In this document: piece after piece, positions 16,695 through 25,103 of the stretch | How the letters are laid out: the number at the start of each line of letters is the position of its first letter | Numbering within the stretch: position 1 is the first letter of the stretch | DNA from: Oceanihabitans sediminis | GTDB taxonomy: Bacteria > Bacteroidota > Bacteroidia > Flavobacteriales > Flavobacteriaceae | NCBI RefSeq assembly: GCF_003337215.1 | Contig: NZ_QPIG01000001.1 | Location: 744,001 to 808,000 of the forward strand | DNA length: 64,000 bases | Direction: 5' to 3' | Made by a program: the position numbers and the translations under genes | The notes under the pieces: model-generated | What the model was told of the DNA's origin: nothing | Database searches by the model: none | Seen by the model: the letters and a program-made list of their open reading frames with translations, nothing else

Positions 16695-18464
16695 ATGAAA
16701 ACAATTAAACACATAACTATATTATTCCTCCTACTTGCTACAAGTATTGCTTCAGCACAAGTAAAATTTGAAGCAAAAGTAAGTAAGAGTGAACTGGGAG
16801 TTAATGAACGTTTACGAATTGATTTTGAAATGAATCAAGACGGAGATAATTTTAATCCGCCAAGTTTTCAAGACTTCACAGTAGTTGCAGGACCAAATCA
16901 ATCGGTTAGTCATTCGTGGATTAATGGAAAAAAATCCTTCAATAAAACTTATAGTTATTTTTTAGCACCAAAAAATCAAGGAAAATTCACCATTAACCAA
17001 GCTACTATTGAAATTGATGGCGAGGTATATAAGACAACACCAATAACTGTAAATATTACTAGCGCTGTAGACAAACCTAAAGATCCTAATGATCCAGATG
17101 TTATAATAGCAGATAATATTCATTTGGTTGCTGAGGTTTCTAAAACCAATCCGTATATAAACGAAGCCATTACCGTTGTTTATAAGCTATACGTTGCACC
17201 AAATACAGGAGTTAGTAATTGGCGAGAAACTAGTAGTCCTAGTTATAACGACTTCTGGTCGCAAAACATAGATACCAAAGGTTTAAAGGTTTTAAACGGA
17301 AAGTATAAAGGAGAGGATTATCGTTATGTAGTGCTTCGTAAAACAGTTCTTTATCCACAAAAAACTGGTAAGCTAGAAATAGAGCCTTTAAGCTTAGATA
17401 TTACGGTAGATGTGCCAACAAATAGACGTAATATTTTTGGAGAGCGCTTAATGACCCAAGCACATAAAACGATTACTGCAGGTAGCAGGCAAATACATGT
17501 AAAAGCCTTGCCAGAAAAGAATAAGCCAGCAAACTTTACAGGAGCTGTTGGTGATTTTGATTTTAGAGTTACCTCTTCAAAAACCGAATTAAACGCTACA
17601 GAATCTTTAAGTGCAACGGTGGAGGTTTCGGGTAATGGAAATTTAAAATTATTTGAATTGCCAAACTTAAACGTTCCTAGTTCTTTAGAGGTTTACGAGC
17701 CAGAAAATAAAGATAATGTAAGAACAACAGGAAGCGGAATGCAAGGAAAACGCAGTCAGAGTTATACTATTGTTCCGCAGTTTAAAGGAAAGTACCCTTT
17801 GCCAAGTATTTCTTTTTCTTATTTCGATTTAAAAACAGAAAGTTATAAAACACTTGCTTCAGATGAGATAGTTATAGATGTTTTACAGGGACCAACAAAT
17901 GTAGCTTCTAATGAGAATGGAGCTATAAGTCCAAATAAACAAACGGTTATAGCAAATAACGATCAATTTGCTTTCATTAAAACAAAACCAAATCTAGTTT
18001 CAGCTAAAAAGAGTAATTTCTTTAAAACTACCGGATTTTGGACAGCTTTATTGGCTCCTTTATTAGCAATTCCTTTAGCAATTGTATTTAGAAATAAACG
18101 CGATGAACGTCTTGCAGATGTTACAGGAAATAGAATTAGAAAAGCAGATAGATTAGCTAAAAAATATTTAAGTGAAGCAAAACGTGCTTTAGGGCAAAAA
18201 GAAGCTTTTTACGTAGCGCTTGAAAAAGCACTTCATAATTACTTAAAAGCAAAACTACAAATAGAAACTAGTGATTTTACTAAAGAAAAAATCACCGAAA
18301 CTTTATTAGAAAGGCAAGTAGAAGACCATACCGTTACCGAATTTATTAGCATCTTAAAAAACTGTGAATTGGCTCGTTATACACCAATTACCCAAGTAGA
18401 GATGCAACAGGATTATGATAAAGCATCTAAGACTATTTCAGAAATAGATAAACAAATAAGATAA
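16695..18464 (+). CDS. batD: BatD family membrane protein
   Basis: 589 residues. A signal peptide (to about A-S-A-Q, residue 21) precedes the BatD region: several Ig-like beta domains beginning F-E-A-K-V-S-K-S-E-L-G-V-N-E-R, about residues 22-430. A membrane helix at about 447-467 (F-W-T-A-L-L-A-P-L-L-A-I-P-L) leads into a cytosolic helical tail. The length and architecture are those of BatD in Bacteroidota. It is the largest extracytoplasmic member of the cluster and may contact the VWA domains of BatA and BatB. It starts 48 bases after batC; that spacer holds a small TTCCTA/TAGGAA hairpin (16661-16678). Confidence 0.9.
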   Translation: MKTIKHITILFLLLATSIASAQVKFEAKVSKSELGVNERLRIDFEMNQDGDNFNPPSFQDFTVVAGPNQSVSHSWINGKKSFNKTYSYFLAPKNQGKFTINQATIEIDGEVYKTTPITVNITSAVDKPKDPNDPDVIIADNIHLVAEVSKTNPYINEAITVVYKLYVAPNTGVSNWRETSSPSYNDFWSQNIDTKGLKVLNGKYKGEDYRYVVLRKTVLYPQKTGKLEIEPLSLDITVDVPTNRRNIFGERLMTQAHKTITAGSRQIHVKALPEKNKPANFTGAVGDFDFRVTSSKTELNATESLSATVEVSGNGNLKLFELPNLNVPSSLEVYEPENKDNVRTTGSGMQGKRSQSYTIVPQFKGKYPLPSISFSYFDLKTESYKTLASDEIVIDVLQGPTNVASNENGAISPNKQTVIANNDQFAFIKTKPNLVSAKKSNFFKTTGFWTALLAPLLAIPLAIVFRNKRDERLADVTGNRIRKADRLAKKYLSEAKRALGQKEAFYVALEKALHNYLKAKLQIETSDFTKEKITETLLERQVEDHTVTEFISILKNCELARYTPITQVEMQQDYDKASKTISEIDKQIR

Positions 18465-18511
18465 GATTTGATATTCCTTAAACACGGGATTTACTTATAG
18501 AGAAAAGATAA

Positions 18512-19261
18512 ATGAAACTATTAATTTACATATTCAGTTTTTTAATAACTACAGTTTCTGTAGCACAGAACAATACACTTTTTGAAGAAGGAAATGCACT
18601 GTATAACGAAGGGAAATTTACAGATGCCATATCTAAATACGAGTCTATTTTAGATGCCGAAAAACATTCGGCAGCATTATATTTTAATCTAGGAAATGCA
18701 CATTATAAGCTTAATAATATTGCGCCAAGCATTTACTATTATGAGAAAGCATTGCAGCTTGCTCCTAATGACAAAGAAATACAAAACAACATAGTTTTTG
18801 CTAGAAACATGACCATTGATGCAATTGATGTTGTTCCAGAAGTAGGTTTTTCAAAACTATTTAAAAACATCAGTAATACTTTTTCGTTTGATGCTTGGGC
18901 ATATATTTCTGTAATAACGATGTTGTTATTTGTGTTGTTGTCCTTGTTGTATTATTTCAGCTATTCTACCACAAGAAAACGATTAGCATTTATTGGCGGC
19001 TCCAGTTTTTTACTTCTATGTTTTGTATCGTTATTTTTTGCTTTCAATAAATATGATATAGATAAAAAAGACAGGCCAGCTATTGTTTTTCAACAAGAAG
19101 CATTGGTTAAAAGCGAGCCTAACTTAAGAAGTGAAGAAGCTTTTAGACTGCACGAAGGAACCAAAGTTCAAATTTTAGACACGCTAGAAAACTGGAAAAA
19201 AATCAAACTTTCAGATGGTAAAGTAGGTTGGATTTCTAGTGATGCAATTAAAGCTTTATAG
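18512..19261 (+). CDS. batE: BatE, TPR and SH3-like membrane protein
   Basis: 249 residues. A signal peptide (to about V-A-Q, residue 19) is followed by TPR units at about 22-100 (A-L-Y-F-N-L-G-N-A-H-Y-K-L-N-N; Y-Y-Y-E-K-A-L-Q-L-A-P). Two membrane helices lie at about 128-150 and 158-176. A C-terminal SH3-like domain covers about 188-249 (L-V-K-S-E-P-N-L-R-S; W-K-K-I-K-L-S-D-G-K-V-G-W-I). This TPR, two helices, SH3 order is typical of BatE. It is the last bat gene; an AT-rich palindrome downstream may end the transcript. Confidence 0.88.
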   Translation: MKLLIYIFSFLITTVSVAQNNTLFEEGNALYNEGKFTDAISKYESILDAEKHSAALYFNLGNAHYKLNNIAPSIYYYEKALQLAPNDKEIQNNIVFARNMTIDAIDVVPEVGFSKLFKNISNTFSFDAWAYISVITMLLFVLLSLLYYFSYSTTRKRLAFIGGSSFLLLCFVSLFFAFNKYDIDKKDRPAIVFQQEALVKSEPNLRSEEAFRLHEGTKVQILDTLENWKKIKLSDGKVGWISSDAIKAL

Positions 19262-19300
19262 ATTAAAATCTTTTAATTACTACTTTTATAATTTCATATT

Positions 19301-19332
19301 CTTTTAAAATTTATTTTAAAAGCACACTTTTT
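19301..19332 (+). terminator. AT-rich palindrome, possible end of the bat operon
   Basis: CTTTTAAAAT-TT-ATTTTAAAAG is a perfect 10-bp inverted repeat with a 2-base gap, 40 bases after the batE stop. A T-rich run follows after CACAC. Low GC makes it a weak terminator at best. Confidence 0.4.
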
Positions 19333-19391
19333 TATTACCTTTAAACCCTGTAAATGTCGGATTAAAGTAGTATAAAGCTAAAAATAGGATT

Positions 19392-20018
19392 ATGAAACTA
19401 AATAAAGTATTCGAAAACAATAAGGAATGGATAAAGTCTAAACTAGATGCAGACGCTAACTATTTTGAAAAATTAGACAGAGGCCAAAAACCAGAGTTTT
19501 TATTTATTGGTTGTTCTGATAGTAGAGTTACAGCAGAAGAATTAATGGGCTTAGGGCCAGGAGATGTTTTTGTACACAGAAACATTGCCAATATGGTTAT
19601 TGGCACAGATTTAAATGCCATGTCTGTTGTAGAATATGCAGTAAAACATTTACAGGTAAAACATGTGGTTGTTTGTGGTCATTATGGCTGTGGTGGAGTA
19701 AAATCGGCAATGCAATCTGCAGACTTAGGAATTTTAAACCCTTGGTTACGTAATATTCGTGACGTATATCGTTTGCATAATGAAGAGCTAAATAAGATTG
19801 AAAATGAAGATGAAAGATATAAACGATTAATAGAATTAAACACGCAAGAACAATGTGTAAACCTTATTAAAACAGCAGCAATTCAAAAAGCAATTCGTGA
19901 TAGTGGGCTAAAAGTACACGGTTGGGTTTTCGATATTAAAACAGGGGAATTAATAGATCTTAAAATAGATTTCGAAAAAATATTAGATAATATTAGAGAG
20001 ATCTATCATTTAGAATAA
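19392..20018 (+). CDS. can: Beta-class carbonic anhydrase
   Basis: 208 residues, full length for a bacterial beta-carbonic anhydrase. The zinc ligands are visible: C41 and D43 in C-S-D-S-R, H97 and C100 in H-Y-G-C-G-G, with the catalytic Asp43/Arg45 dyad. It interconverts CO2 and bicarbonate in the cytosol, supplying bicarbonate to carboxylases. It shares a bidirectional terminator with convergent cvpA and appears monocistronic. I use the Escherichia coli symbol on motif grounds only. Confidence 0.93.
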   Translation: MKLNKVFENNKEWIKSKLDADANYFEKLDRGQKPEFLFIGCSDSRVTAEELMGLGPGDVFVHRNIANMVIGTDLNAMSVVEYAVKHLQVKHVVVCGHYGCGGVKSAMQSADLGILNPWLRNIRDVYRLHNEELNKIENEDERYKRLIELNTQEQCVNLIKTAAIQKAIRDSGLKVHGWVFDIKTGELIDLKIDFEKILDNIREIYHLE

Positions 20019-20022
20019 AATA

Positions 20023-20052
20023 AAAAGGCCACTCGACAGAGTGGCTTTTTTT
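20023..20052. terminator. Bidirectional terminator between carbonic anhydrase and cvpA
   Basis: Stem GCCACTC/GAGTGGC with loop GACA, A-rich on the left and T-rich on the right, so it works on both strands. It overlaps the cvpA stop codon by two bases. Confidence 0.85.
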
Positions 20053-20584
20053 ATATAGTAGCTTCTGTTTCCTCTTCAGGAATTGTTTCTTCCTCTTGAT
20101 CTTCGGCCTTTATGATATTTGGAAATACCATGGGAGCCAATGATTTTACTGGTTCGTATAAAACAGATTCTTTTAAATCTTCTTCGCCAAGAAAAGGAAT
20201 TGTTTCATTCATTTTACTAAAAACACCTAGAATAACACTTAAAATCAAACCTATTTTTAAGGCGCCAAAAACACCCCCTAATAATTTATTTAAAATTCCT
20301 AATGCAGCAAAGTTAGCTAGCTTTGTTAATGCTTTTCCGGCTAAGGAAATGACAAGAATAATTACAATAAAAGTAATTGCAAAGGCAACAATATTTACAT
20401 ATTTCTCTTCCCAACTAAATTTGTTTTGTAAAAATGTAGCAGCATAACCACTAAAGTGAATTGCTCCATATACTCCGGCTACCAAAGCAACCAAAGAAGC
20501 AACTTCTACAAAAAGACCTTTCCAAAAACCTCGTACCAAACCAAAAAGAATTAAGGCTCCAAGAATAATATCTAAAACACTCAT
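20051..20584 (-). CDS. CvpA family inner-membrane protein
   Basis: 177 residues from the ATG at 20584; an in-frame GTG at 20590 is only about 11 bases from the promoter box and is less likely. Four hydrophobic segments fit the family: about 3-20, 22-42, 62-83 and 95-118. The opening (M-S-V-L-D-I-I-L-G) and the G-x-x-K-G-L-F-V-E segment match CvpA proteins, needed for colicin V production and envelope homeostasis in enterobacteria. The C-terminal 40 residues are acidic (many Glu and Thr) and probably disordered. It faces the unknown gene at 20705 across a divergent promoter region. Confidence 0.85.
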   Translation of the reverse strand: MSVLDIILGALILFGLVRGFWKGLFVEVASLVALVAGVYGAIHFSGYAATFLQNKFSWEEKYVNIVAFAITFIVIILVISLAGKALTKLANFAALGILNKLLGGVFGALKIGLILSVILGVFSKMNETIPFLGEEDLKESVLYEPVKSLAPMVFPNIIKAEDQEEETIPEEETEATI

Positions 20585-20600
20585 ATGCACATAATTTCGT

Positions 20601-20608
20601 CAAATATA
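20601..20608 (-). promoter_or_regulatory. -7 box of the cvpA promoter
   Basis: Read on the minus strand, TATATTTG matches TAnnTTTG. The ATG at 20584 lies 16 bases downstream. No TTG is found at the -33 position. Confidence 0.45.
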
Positions 20609-20672
20609 ACAATTAACAAAATTTCTAAGCTTTTTTTCAGCATAGATGTCATAAAGTAACACAGAGGTTTAG

Positions 20673-20680
20673 TAACTTTG
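20673..20680 (+). promoter_or_regulatory. -7 box upstream of the unknown gene at 20705
   Basis: TAACTTTG matches TAnnTTTG, 24 bases before the ATG. Its TTG overlaps an in-frame possible start at 20678, which is therefore rejected as a start codon. Confidence 0.5.
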
Positions 20681-20704
20681 ACCTTTCAAATATTAAATGT
20701 TTCA

Positions 20705-21061
20705 ATGTCAAGAGATCAAGAATTAAAAGAACGATGGGAGCTAGTGGTAGAAAAACTATCTAAGCAGTTTGCAGATGGTGATACCCTAGATCTAGATGCT
20801 ATTATCTACTTAATAGGTGTGCAAGAGCTTGGGCAATTCGACAGAAAATTTAAAAAAGACCACAAGTTAGACCTAATGCACATTGCAATTTGTCGACTTT
20901 TAGAACCTTATGGTTACTACGAATTCGATTATTTTGATGAAGATAAATGGCCTCATTATAAAATAAAAGAGCAGTTGCCAACCTTAAAAGCAGGTGAGCA
21001 AAGCGTTTTAATGAAAGAAGCCATTGTAAACTATTTTCTAGAAGCAGAATTTATAGAATAG
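20705..21061 (+). CDS. Conserved protein of unknown function upstream of pheS
   Basis: 118 residues from the ATG at 20705. I do not recognise a named family. It is a small soluble acidic protein without signal peptide or membrane segment. Helical, charged sequence (E-L-K-E-R-W-E-L-V-V-E-K-L) leads to D-A-I-I-Y-L-I-G-V-Q-E-L-G and then an aromatic-acidic stretch (Y-G-Y-Y-E-F-D-Y-F-D-E-D-K-W-P-H-Y), suggesting a compact helical domain with a charged face. I believe homologues occur near pheS in related species, but this is memory. It is separated from pheS by a 149-base gap that contains a structured repeat. Confidence 0.6.
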   Translation: MSRDQELKERWELVVEKLSKQFADGDTLDLDAIIYLIGVQELGQFDRKFKKDHKLDLMHIAICRLLEPYGYYEFDYFDEDKWPHYKIKEQLPTLKAGEQSVLMKEAIVNYFLEAEFIE

Positions 21062-21071
21062 TATTATAATT

Positions 21072-21164
21072 GGGGCGTTACCACAAGGGTCGCGCTTTCC
21101 GCTATATCTTTTTTTGCCTTATATCGAAGCAAAAAAAAGGATGCCACTGCAATCGCTAACGCAG
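21072..21164. repeat. Structured extragenic repeat element (GCGTTA...TAACGC)
   Basis: About 93 bp between the unknown gene and pheS. Terminal arms GCGTTA (21075-21080) and TAACGC (21157-21162) are complementary. The centre is a hairpin with a perfect 9-bp stem (TTTTTTTGC / GCAAAAAAA) and an 11-base loop. GC-rich flanks contrast with the surrounding AT-rich DNA: a GGTCGCGCTTTCCGC-like left side and a GGATGCCACTGC-like right side. I recall this form, with conserved flanks around a variable middle hairpin, as widely dispersed in Bacteroidota genomes, but cannot confirm it here. Confidence 0.65.
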
Positions 21165-21210
21165 TTATCGTAAAAAATAGTAAATTTGCATTCATTTTCC
21201 AACAGATATC

Positions 21211-22230
21211 ATGATAGACAAGATTAAAGAACTAATTTCAGAAGCAGAAAATTTTCAAGCAGAAACTAAAGAAGAGGTAGAAGCTTTTAGAATAAAGTAT
21301 TTAGGCTCTAAAGGTTTGCTTAAAGAATTTTATGCAGAATTAAAAAATGTAGCAAACGACCAGAAAAAAGAATTTGGTCAAATAATAAATACACTAAAAA
21401 ATACTGCTGAAGAAAAGGTGCAAACCTTAAAAGAATCTTTTGAAAATCAAGAGGAAGAAGCAGGTGTTTATGGCGATTTATCTAGACCAGGAGAACCAAT
21501 AGAATTAGGAGCGCGTCACCCAATATCTATTGTAAAAAATGAGATTATAGATATCTTTTCTCGTATTGGTTTTAATGTAAGTGAAGGTCCAGAAATAGAA
21601 GATGATTGGCATAACTTTACCGCATTAAACTTACCAGAGTATCACCCTGCAAGAGATATGCAAGATACTTTCTTTATTCAAACAGATCCAGATATCTTAT
21701 TACGTACACACACCAGTTCTGTGCAAGTGCGTTATATGGAAAATAACAAACCACCAATTAGAACTATTTCTCCAGGAAGAGTATTTAGAAACGAAGCTAT
21801 TTCAGCGCGTTCTCACTGTTTTTTCCACCAAGTAGAAGGTTTGTATATAGATAAAGATGTAAGTTTTGCAGACTTAAAGCAAACGCTTCAATACTTTACT
21901 ACAGAAATGTTTGGTAAGAGTAAAATTCGTTTACGTCCTTCTTATTTCCCGTTTACAGAGCCAAGTGCCGAGGTAGATGTGTATTGGGGACTAGAAACAG
22001 AAACCGATTATAAAATTACCAAAGGAACAGGTTGGTTAGAGATTATGGGTTGTGGTATGGTAGATCCTAACGTTTTAGAAAACTGTGGAATAGACTCTAA
22101 AGAATATTCTGGTTTTGCTTTTGGTATGGGAATAGATAGAATTGCTATGTTGCTTAACCAAATTAGTGATATTAGATTATTAAGTGAAAACGATGTTCGT
22201 TTCTTAGAGCAATTTAAGTCTGCATTATAA
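21211..22230 (+). CDS. pheS: Phenylalanyl-tRNA synthetase alpha subunit
   Basis: 339 residues, full length. The N-terminal coiled-coil arm (about 1-90) binds tRNA. The class II catalytic core follows: motif 2-like R-T-I-S-P-G-R-V-F-R-N-E-A (about 190-202), the Phe-binding H-C-F-F-H-Q-V-E-G-L block, and motif 3 G-F-A-F-G-M-G-I-D-R-I-A-M-L (about 304-317). PheS pairs with PheT (not in this window) as an alpha2-beta2 enzyme that charges tRNA-Phe. Followed 20 bases later by an unknown gene, so likely co-transcribed with it. The start at 21211 gives the usual M-I-D-K-I opening. Confidence 0.96.
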   Translation: MIDKIKELISEAENFQAETKEEVEAFRIKYLGSKGLLKEFYAELKNVANDQKKEFGQIINTLKNTAEEKVQTLKESFENQEEEAGVYGDLSRPGEPIELGARHPISIVKNEIIDIFSRIGFNVSEGPEIEDDWHNFTALNLPEYHPARDMQDTFFIQTDPDILLRTHTSSVQVRYMENNKPPIRTISPGRVFRNEAISARSHCFFHQVEGLYIDKDVSFADLKQTLQYFTTEMFGKSKIRLRPSYFPFTEPSAEVDVYWGLETETDYKITKGTGWLEIMGCGMVDPNVLENCGIDSKEYSGFAFGMGIDRIAMLLNQISDIRLLSENDVRFLEQFKSAL

Positions 22231-22250
22231 TCCCTTTGTAGAAAACAGAC

Positions 22251-22646
22251 ATGAAAAAAGATATAGAAATCCCAAAAGTAAAAGGTGTTTATATAGCCGT
22301 TGTAAATGAGTATAACGATATATATAAAACACAAGATTGGAACGCTTATATCATCAACGATAAAGATGTAGATCTAGAAATGGTGCTTATTGTTACTAGT
22401 GGGTATTCTAAAGACAAGGCTACTTCTGTTTTTAGAAAAAAGCTAGACAAACTACCTAAAAAGAGTTACGCTAAAATTGAATTGATGCAAGAAGAACTTT
22501 TTGCTATAAACAATACCTTTCAAGTGTCTTTTTTTGAAGGAAACCAAATGTTTGATAAAACATACTTATTTAGAAAAAATACGATAAACTTAAAAGCACT
22601 ACAAGCTGTACCGTTAATGGAGGCACGTGGTGTCTTAGTAAAATAA
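22251..22646 (+). CDS. Conserved protein of unknown function downstream of pheS
   Basis: 131 residues; no recognised family. It opens M-K-K-D-I-E-I-P-K-V-K-G-V-Y-I-A-V-V and contains N-D-K-D-V-D-L-E-M-V-L-I-V-T-S-G-Y and R-A-x-L-M-E-A-R-G-V-L-V-K-like ends, giving an alternating strand-helix soluble profile. No signal peptide or membrane helix. It follows pheS by 20 bases and is closed by a bidirectional terminator, so it is probably expressed with pheS. I believe it is a small conserved Bacteroidota protein, but no function can be read from it. Confidence 0.6.
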   Translation: MKKDIEIPKVKGVYIAVVNEYNDIYKTQDWNAYIINDKDVDLEMVLIVTSGYSKDKATSVFRKKLDKLPKKSYAKIELMQEELFAINNTFQVSFFEGNQMFDKTYLFRKNTINLKALQAVPLMEARGVLVK

Positions 22647-22676
22647 AAAAAATCCTGCAAAAGCAGGATTTTTTCT
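22645..22676. terminator. Bidirectional terminator between the pheS unit and gpsA
   Basis: Stem AATCCTGC/GCAGGATT with loop AAAA, A-run on the left and T-run on the right. It overlaps the end of the unknown gene at 22646 by two bases and ends 15 bases before the gpsA stop. Confidence 0.88.
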
Positions 22677-22690
22677 TTTATACCAATAAA

Positions 22691-23692
22691 TTAATCTAAT
22701 TTCTCAGTTAGCTTTTTAAAGGTTTTCTTTGCGTCTTTTTCTTCGTATAAAACTTGATACACGGCATTTATAATTGGTAAGCGTGTTTTCTTTTTATTCT
22801 TTTTGTTTAATAAATGAGCAGATTTGGTGGCGTAATAACCTTCTGCAATCATGCTCATTTCCATTTGTGCAGATTTTACTGTGTATCCTTTCCCAATCAT
22901 GTTTCCAAACATTCTGTTTCTTGAAAAAGTAGAGTAACCAGTTACTAATAAATCTCCTAAATAAGCAGAGTTATTAATGTTACGTTTCATTTTGTGCATT
23001 TTCTTAATAAAGCGCTTCATTTCACGAATAGCATTACTCATCAAAACACTTTGAAAGTTATCTCCATAGCCTAAACCATGTGCTATTCCTGCTGCGATAG
23101 CATAGATGTTTTTCAGCATTACAGCGTACTCAGTTCCAATAATATCATCACTGATTTTTGTCTTTATATAATCGCTAGACAATGCATCGGCAATAGTTTG
23201 TGCTTTTCCTGCATCTGCGCAAGAAATAGTTAGGTATGATAGACGTTCTAGCGCAACCTCTTCAGCGTGACAAGGTCCGGCAATAACCGCTATGTTTTCA
23301 AAAGGAACTTTATAAATATCTACAAAGTGTTCTCCTACTAGTTTTCCGGTTTCTGGAATAATTCCTTTTACAGCAGATACTATAATTTTGTCTTTAATAT
23401 CATAGGTTAGTTTTTCTAATTCACTGTACATAAATGCAGAAGGAACTGCAAAAATTAGTACATCTGCGTATGCTGCTATTTCATTGATATCATTAGAAAT
23501 ATTTAATTGTTCTGTATGAAACTCTACAGAGCTTAAGTAGCTTGGATTGTGCTGTTCTTTTAAAATATATTCTTTAATGTAAACACTGCGCATATACCAG
23601 CCAATTTCTTGTTGGTTTTCAGATAACATTTTTACTATTGCAGTTGCCCAGCTTCCACTACCAAAAACAGCGTATTTTAAAGGTTTACTCAT
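22691..23692 (-). CDS. gpsA: NAD(P)-dependent glycerol-3-phosphate dehydrogenase
   Basis: 333 residues, normal length. The nucleotide-binding motif G-S-G-S-W-A-T-A is at residues 11-18. The catalytic K-N-I-Y-A-I-A-A-G-I segment (about 193-202) and the substrate-binding G-D-L-L-V-T-G region follow. It reduces dihydroxyacetone phosphate to sn-glycerol-3-phosphate for phospholipid synthesis. The nucleotide motif reads G-S-G-S rather than the more frequent G-x-G-x-x-G, a known Bacteroidota variant. It shares a 277-bp upstream region with a divergent lipoprotein gene and ends in a shared terminator. Confidence 0.93.
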   Translation of the reverse strand: MSKPLKYAVFGSGSWATAIVKMLSENQQEIGWYMRSVYIKEYILKEQHNPSYLSSVEFHTEQLNISNDINEIAAYADVLIFAVPSAFMYSELEKLTYDIKDKIIVSAVKGIIPETGKLVGEHFVDIYKVPFENIAVIAGPCHAEEVALERLSYLTISCADAGKAQTIADALSSDYIKTKISDDIIGTEYAVMLKNIYAIAAGIAHGLGYGDNFQSVLMSNAIREMKRFIKKMHKMKRNINNSAYLGDLLVTGYSTFSRNRMFGNMIGKGYTVKSAQMEMSMIAEGYYATKSAHLLNKKNKKKTRLPIINAVYQVLYEEKDAKKTFKKLTEKLD

Positions 23693-23969
23693 TAAAAATA
23701 GATTTGTTTTTACTCGTTTATATCCTCATAAAGCTTCAAAATGTATGTTTGAAGCATCTTCATTGTAATATCAAAAATAAGCAAAATTTAACGGATGGTA
23801 AGTTATTGTAAATCAATAGTATTTGTTTTTTGGCATACGTTTTGAATACTTAAAAATATGAACCTATAAAACATCAGGTTGCGAAATGCTTATAAACAAG
23901 AAGAAACAGGTAGGTTTCCATTGCTTTAAGAATCACATTTAACAATCGTTTTATGTAAAATTATAAATT

Positions 23970-24926
23970 ATGAAAACGACAAAATTACTTACCGTATTTG
24001 CTTTAATAGCATTATTATTTACTTCATGTTATCATGAAGATATTTACGTAGACGATTTTCATAATACGCCTCCACCAGCACCAATTTCTTTAAATGAAAT
24101 GCTGAGGTCTTATGAGTTGTGGTATGTGGATATTAATCAAACCATTGGTTATGGCGAAACTCGTTTCTTACAAACTGCATTTACTATATCTTTTAGAAAT
24201 GGCGTATTATATGCAAACAATAATCTAGTAGGAATAGGAAGCCAGGGTAACGGATATGGTATTTCGGTTGGATATTACGATGCTTACGGAACAGTTTTAG
24301 ATATAGATCATGATATAGATGGTTTTGAAACTTTTGATGTATATAAAATAGATTATAACACAATTGAGCTTTACAACCCTTATAACGACACCTCGTATTT
24401 CTTACATGGTTACCAACGTGCAAGTTTTGATTATGACTATGTGTTTTATGACAATATTCACTATTTCATGCAAGAATATGAAGCTTGGGAAAAAACATAT
24501 ACAAGTAACTACGGTGCGTTAAATGAGTTTGATAACGAAAACTTCCTGCAATTTTTAGCAGGTGGAAACGGGTCAACATTTAGAAGCTCACAAGACCTTC
24601 CAGGAACGCATCCTAATGACCTATATTGGGATTATTCAGGGATTTATGGAATAGGGGATGTAAGTGGAAACATGTACGCAAAAACGCTAACATTAGATTA
24701 CGACTATTTTGATAACGAGTTCTTTGAGTTAAGTATTATTAACGATGGTACTATTGAATTATACCACAACGATTCTGGAACCTTATATGAGTTTAAAGGT
24801 CGAGGATATATACAATATTTAAAAACCGGAACTACCTTAGACAAATCTAAAACTAGTGGAGAGAAGCTACGTGTACAACGCACAGAAAAAAAGGAAAACG
24901 AGAGAGAAAACACTCGTATTAAATAA
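23970..24926 (+). CDS. Tyr/Asp-rich lipoprotein of unknown function
   Basis: 318 residues. Lipobox L-F-T-S-C (Cys20) is followed by an acidic Y-H-E-D stretch, suggesting surface export. The body is dominated by Tyr, Asp, Asn and Gly, with repeated aromatic-acidic patches (Y-D-Y-V-F-Y-D-N-I-H-Y-F), consistent with an all-beta domain. The last 30 residues are highly basic/acidic (K-S-K-T-S-G-E-K-L). In my memory proteins of this kind are sometimes labelled nicotinic acid mononucleotide adenylyltransferase. That label is not supported, since the real nadD is at 25660 and no nucleotidyltransferase motif exists here. Function unknown; it ends with a terminator. Confidence 0.7.
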   Translation: MKTTKLLTVFALIALLFTSCYHEDIYVDDFHNTPPPAPISLNEMLRSYELWYVDINQTIGYGETRFLQTAFTISFRNGVLYANNNLVGIGSQGNGYGISVGYYDAYGTVLDIDHDIDGFETFDVYKIDYNTIELYNPYNDTSYFLHGYQRASFDYDYVFYDNIHYFMQEYEAWEKTYTSNYGALNEFDNENFLQFLAGGNGSTFRSSQDLPGTHPNDLYWDYSGIYGIGDVSGNMYAKTLTLDYDYFDNEFFELSIINDGTIELYHNDSGTLYEFKGRGYIQYLKTGTTLDKSKTSGEKLRVQRTEKKENERENTRIK

Positions 24927-24962
24927 AATATTTTATTTGAAATTTAGTTGATTAGTTTATAC

Positions 24963-25007
24963 GAAAGCCAATTAGAGAAATATCTTTAATTGGTTTTCAT
25001 TTTTTTT
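24963..25007 (+). terminator. Rho-independent terminator after the Tyr-rich lipoprotein
   Basis: Stem 24963-24974 with 24987-24998 (core CCAATTA/TAATTGG) followed by A and a run of eight T. Confidence 0.75.
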
Positions 25008-25103
25008 AGGCAATTGGCATATTAATTGTTAACTTTAGAATGGATTTAAAAAGTTATTTTTAAATTTTAGAATTATTAATAATTAAACAATTAAAAAACA
25101 ATT

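Noticed and set aside
23970-24926. Nicotinic acid mononucleotide adenylyltransferase annotation for the Tyr-rich lipoprotein
   Set aside because: No H-x-G-H or S-x-T-x-x-R nucleotidyltransferase motif; the real nadD is at 25660-26238.
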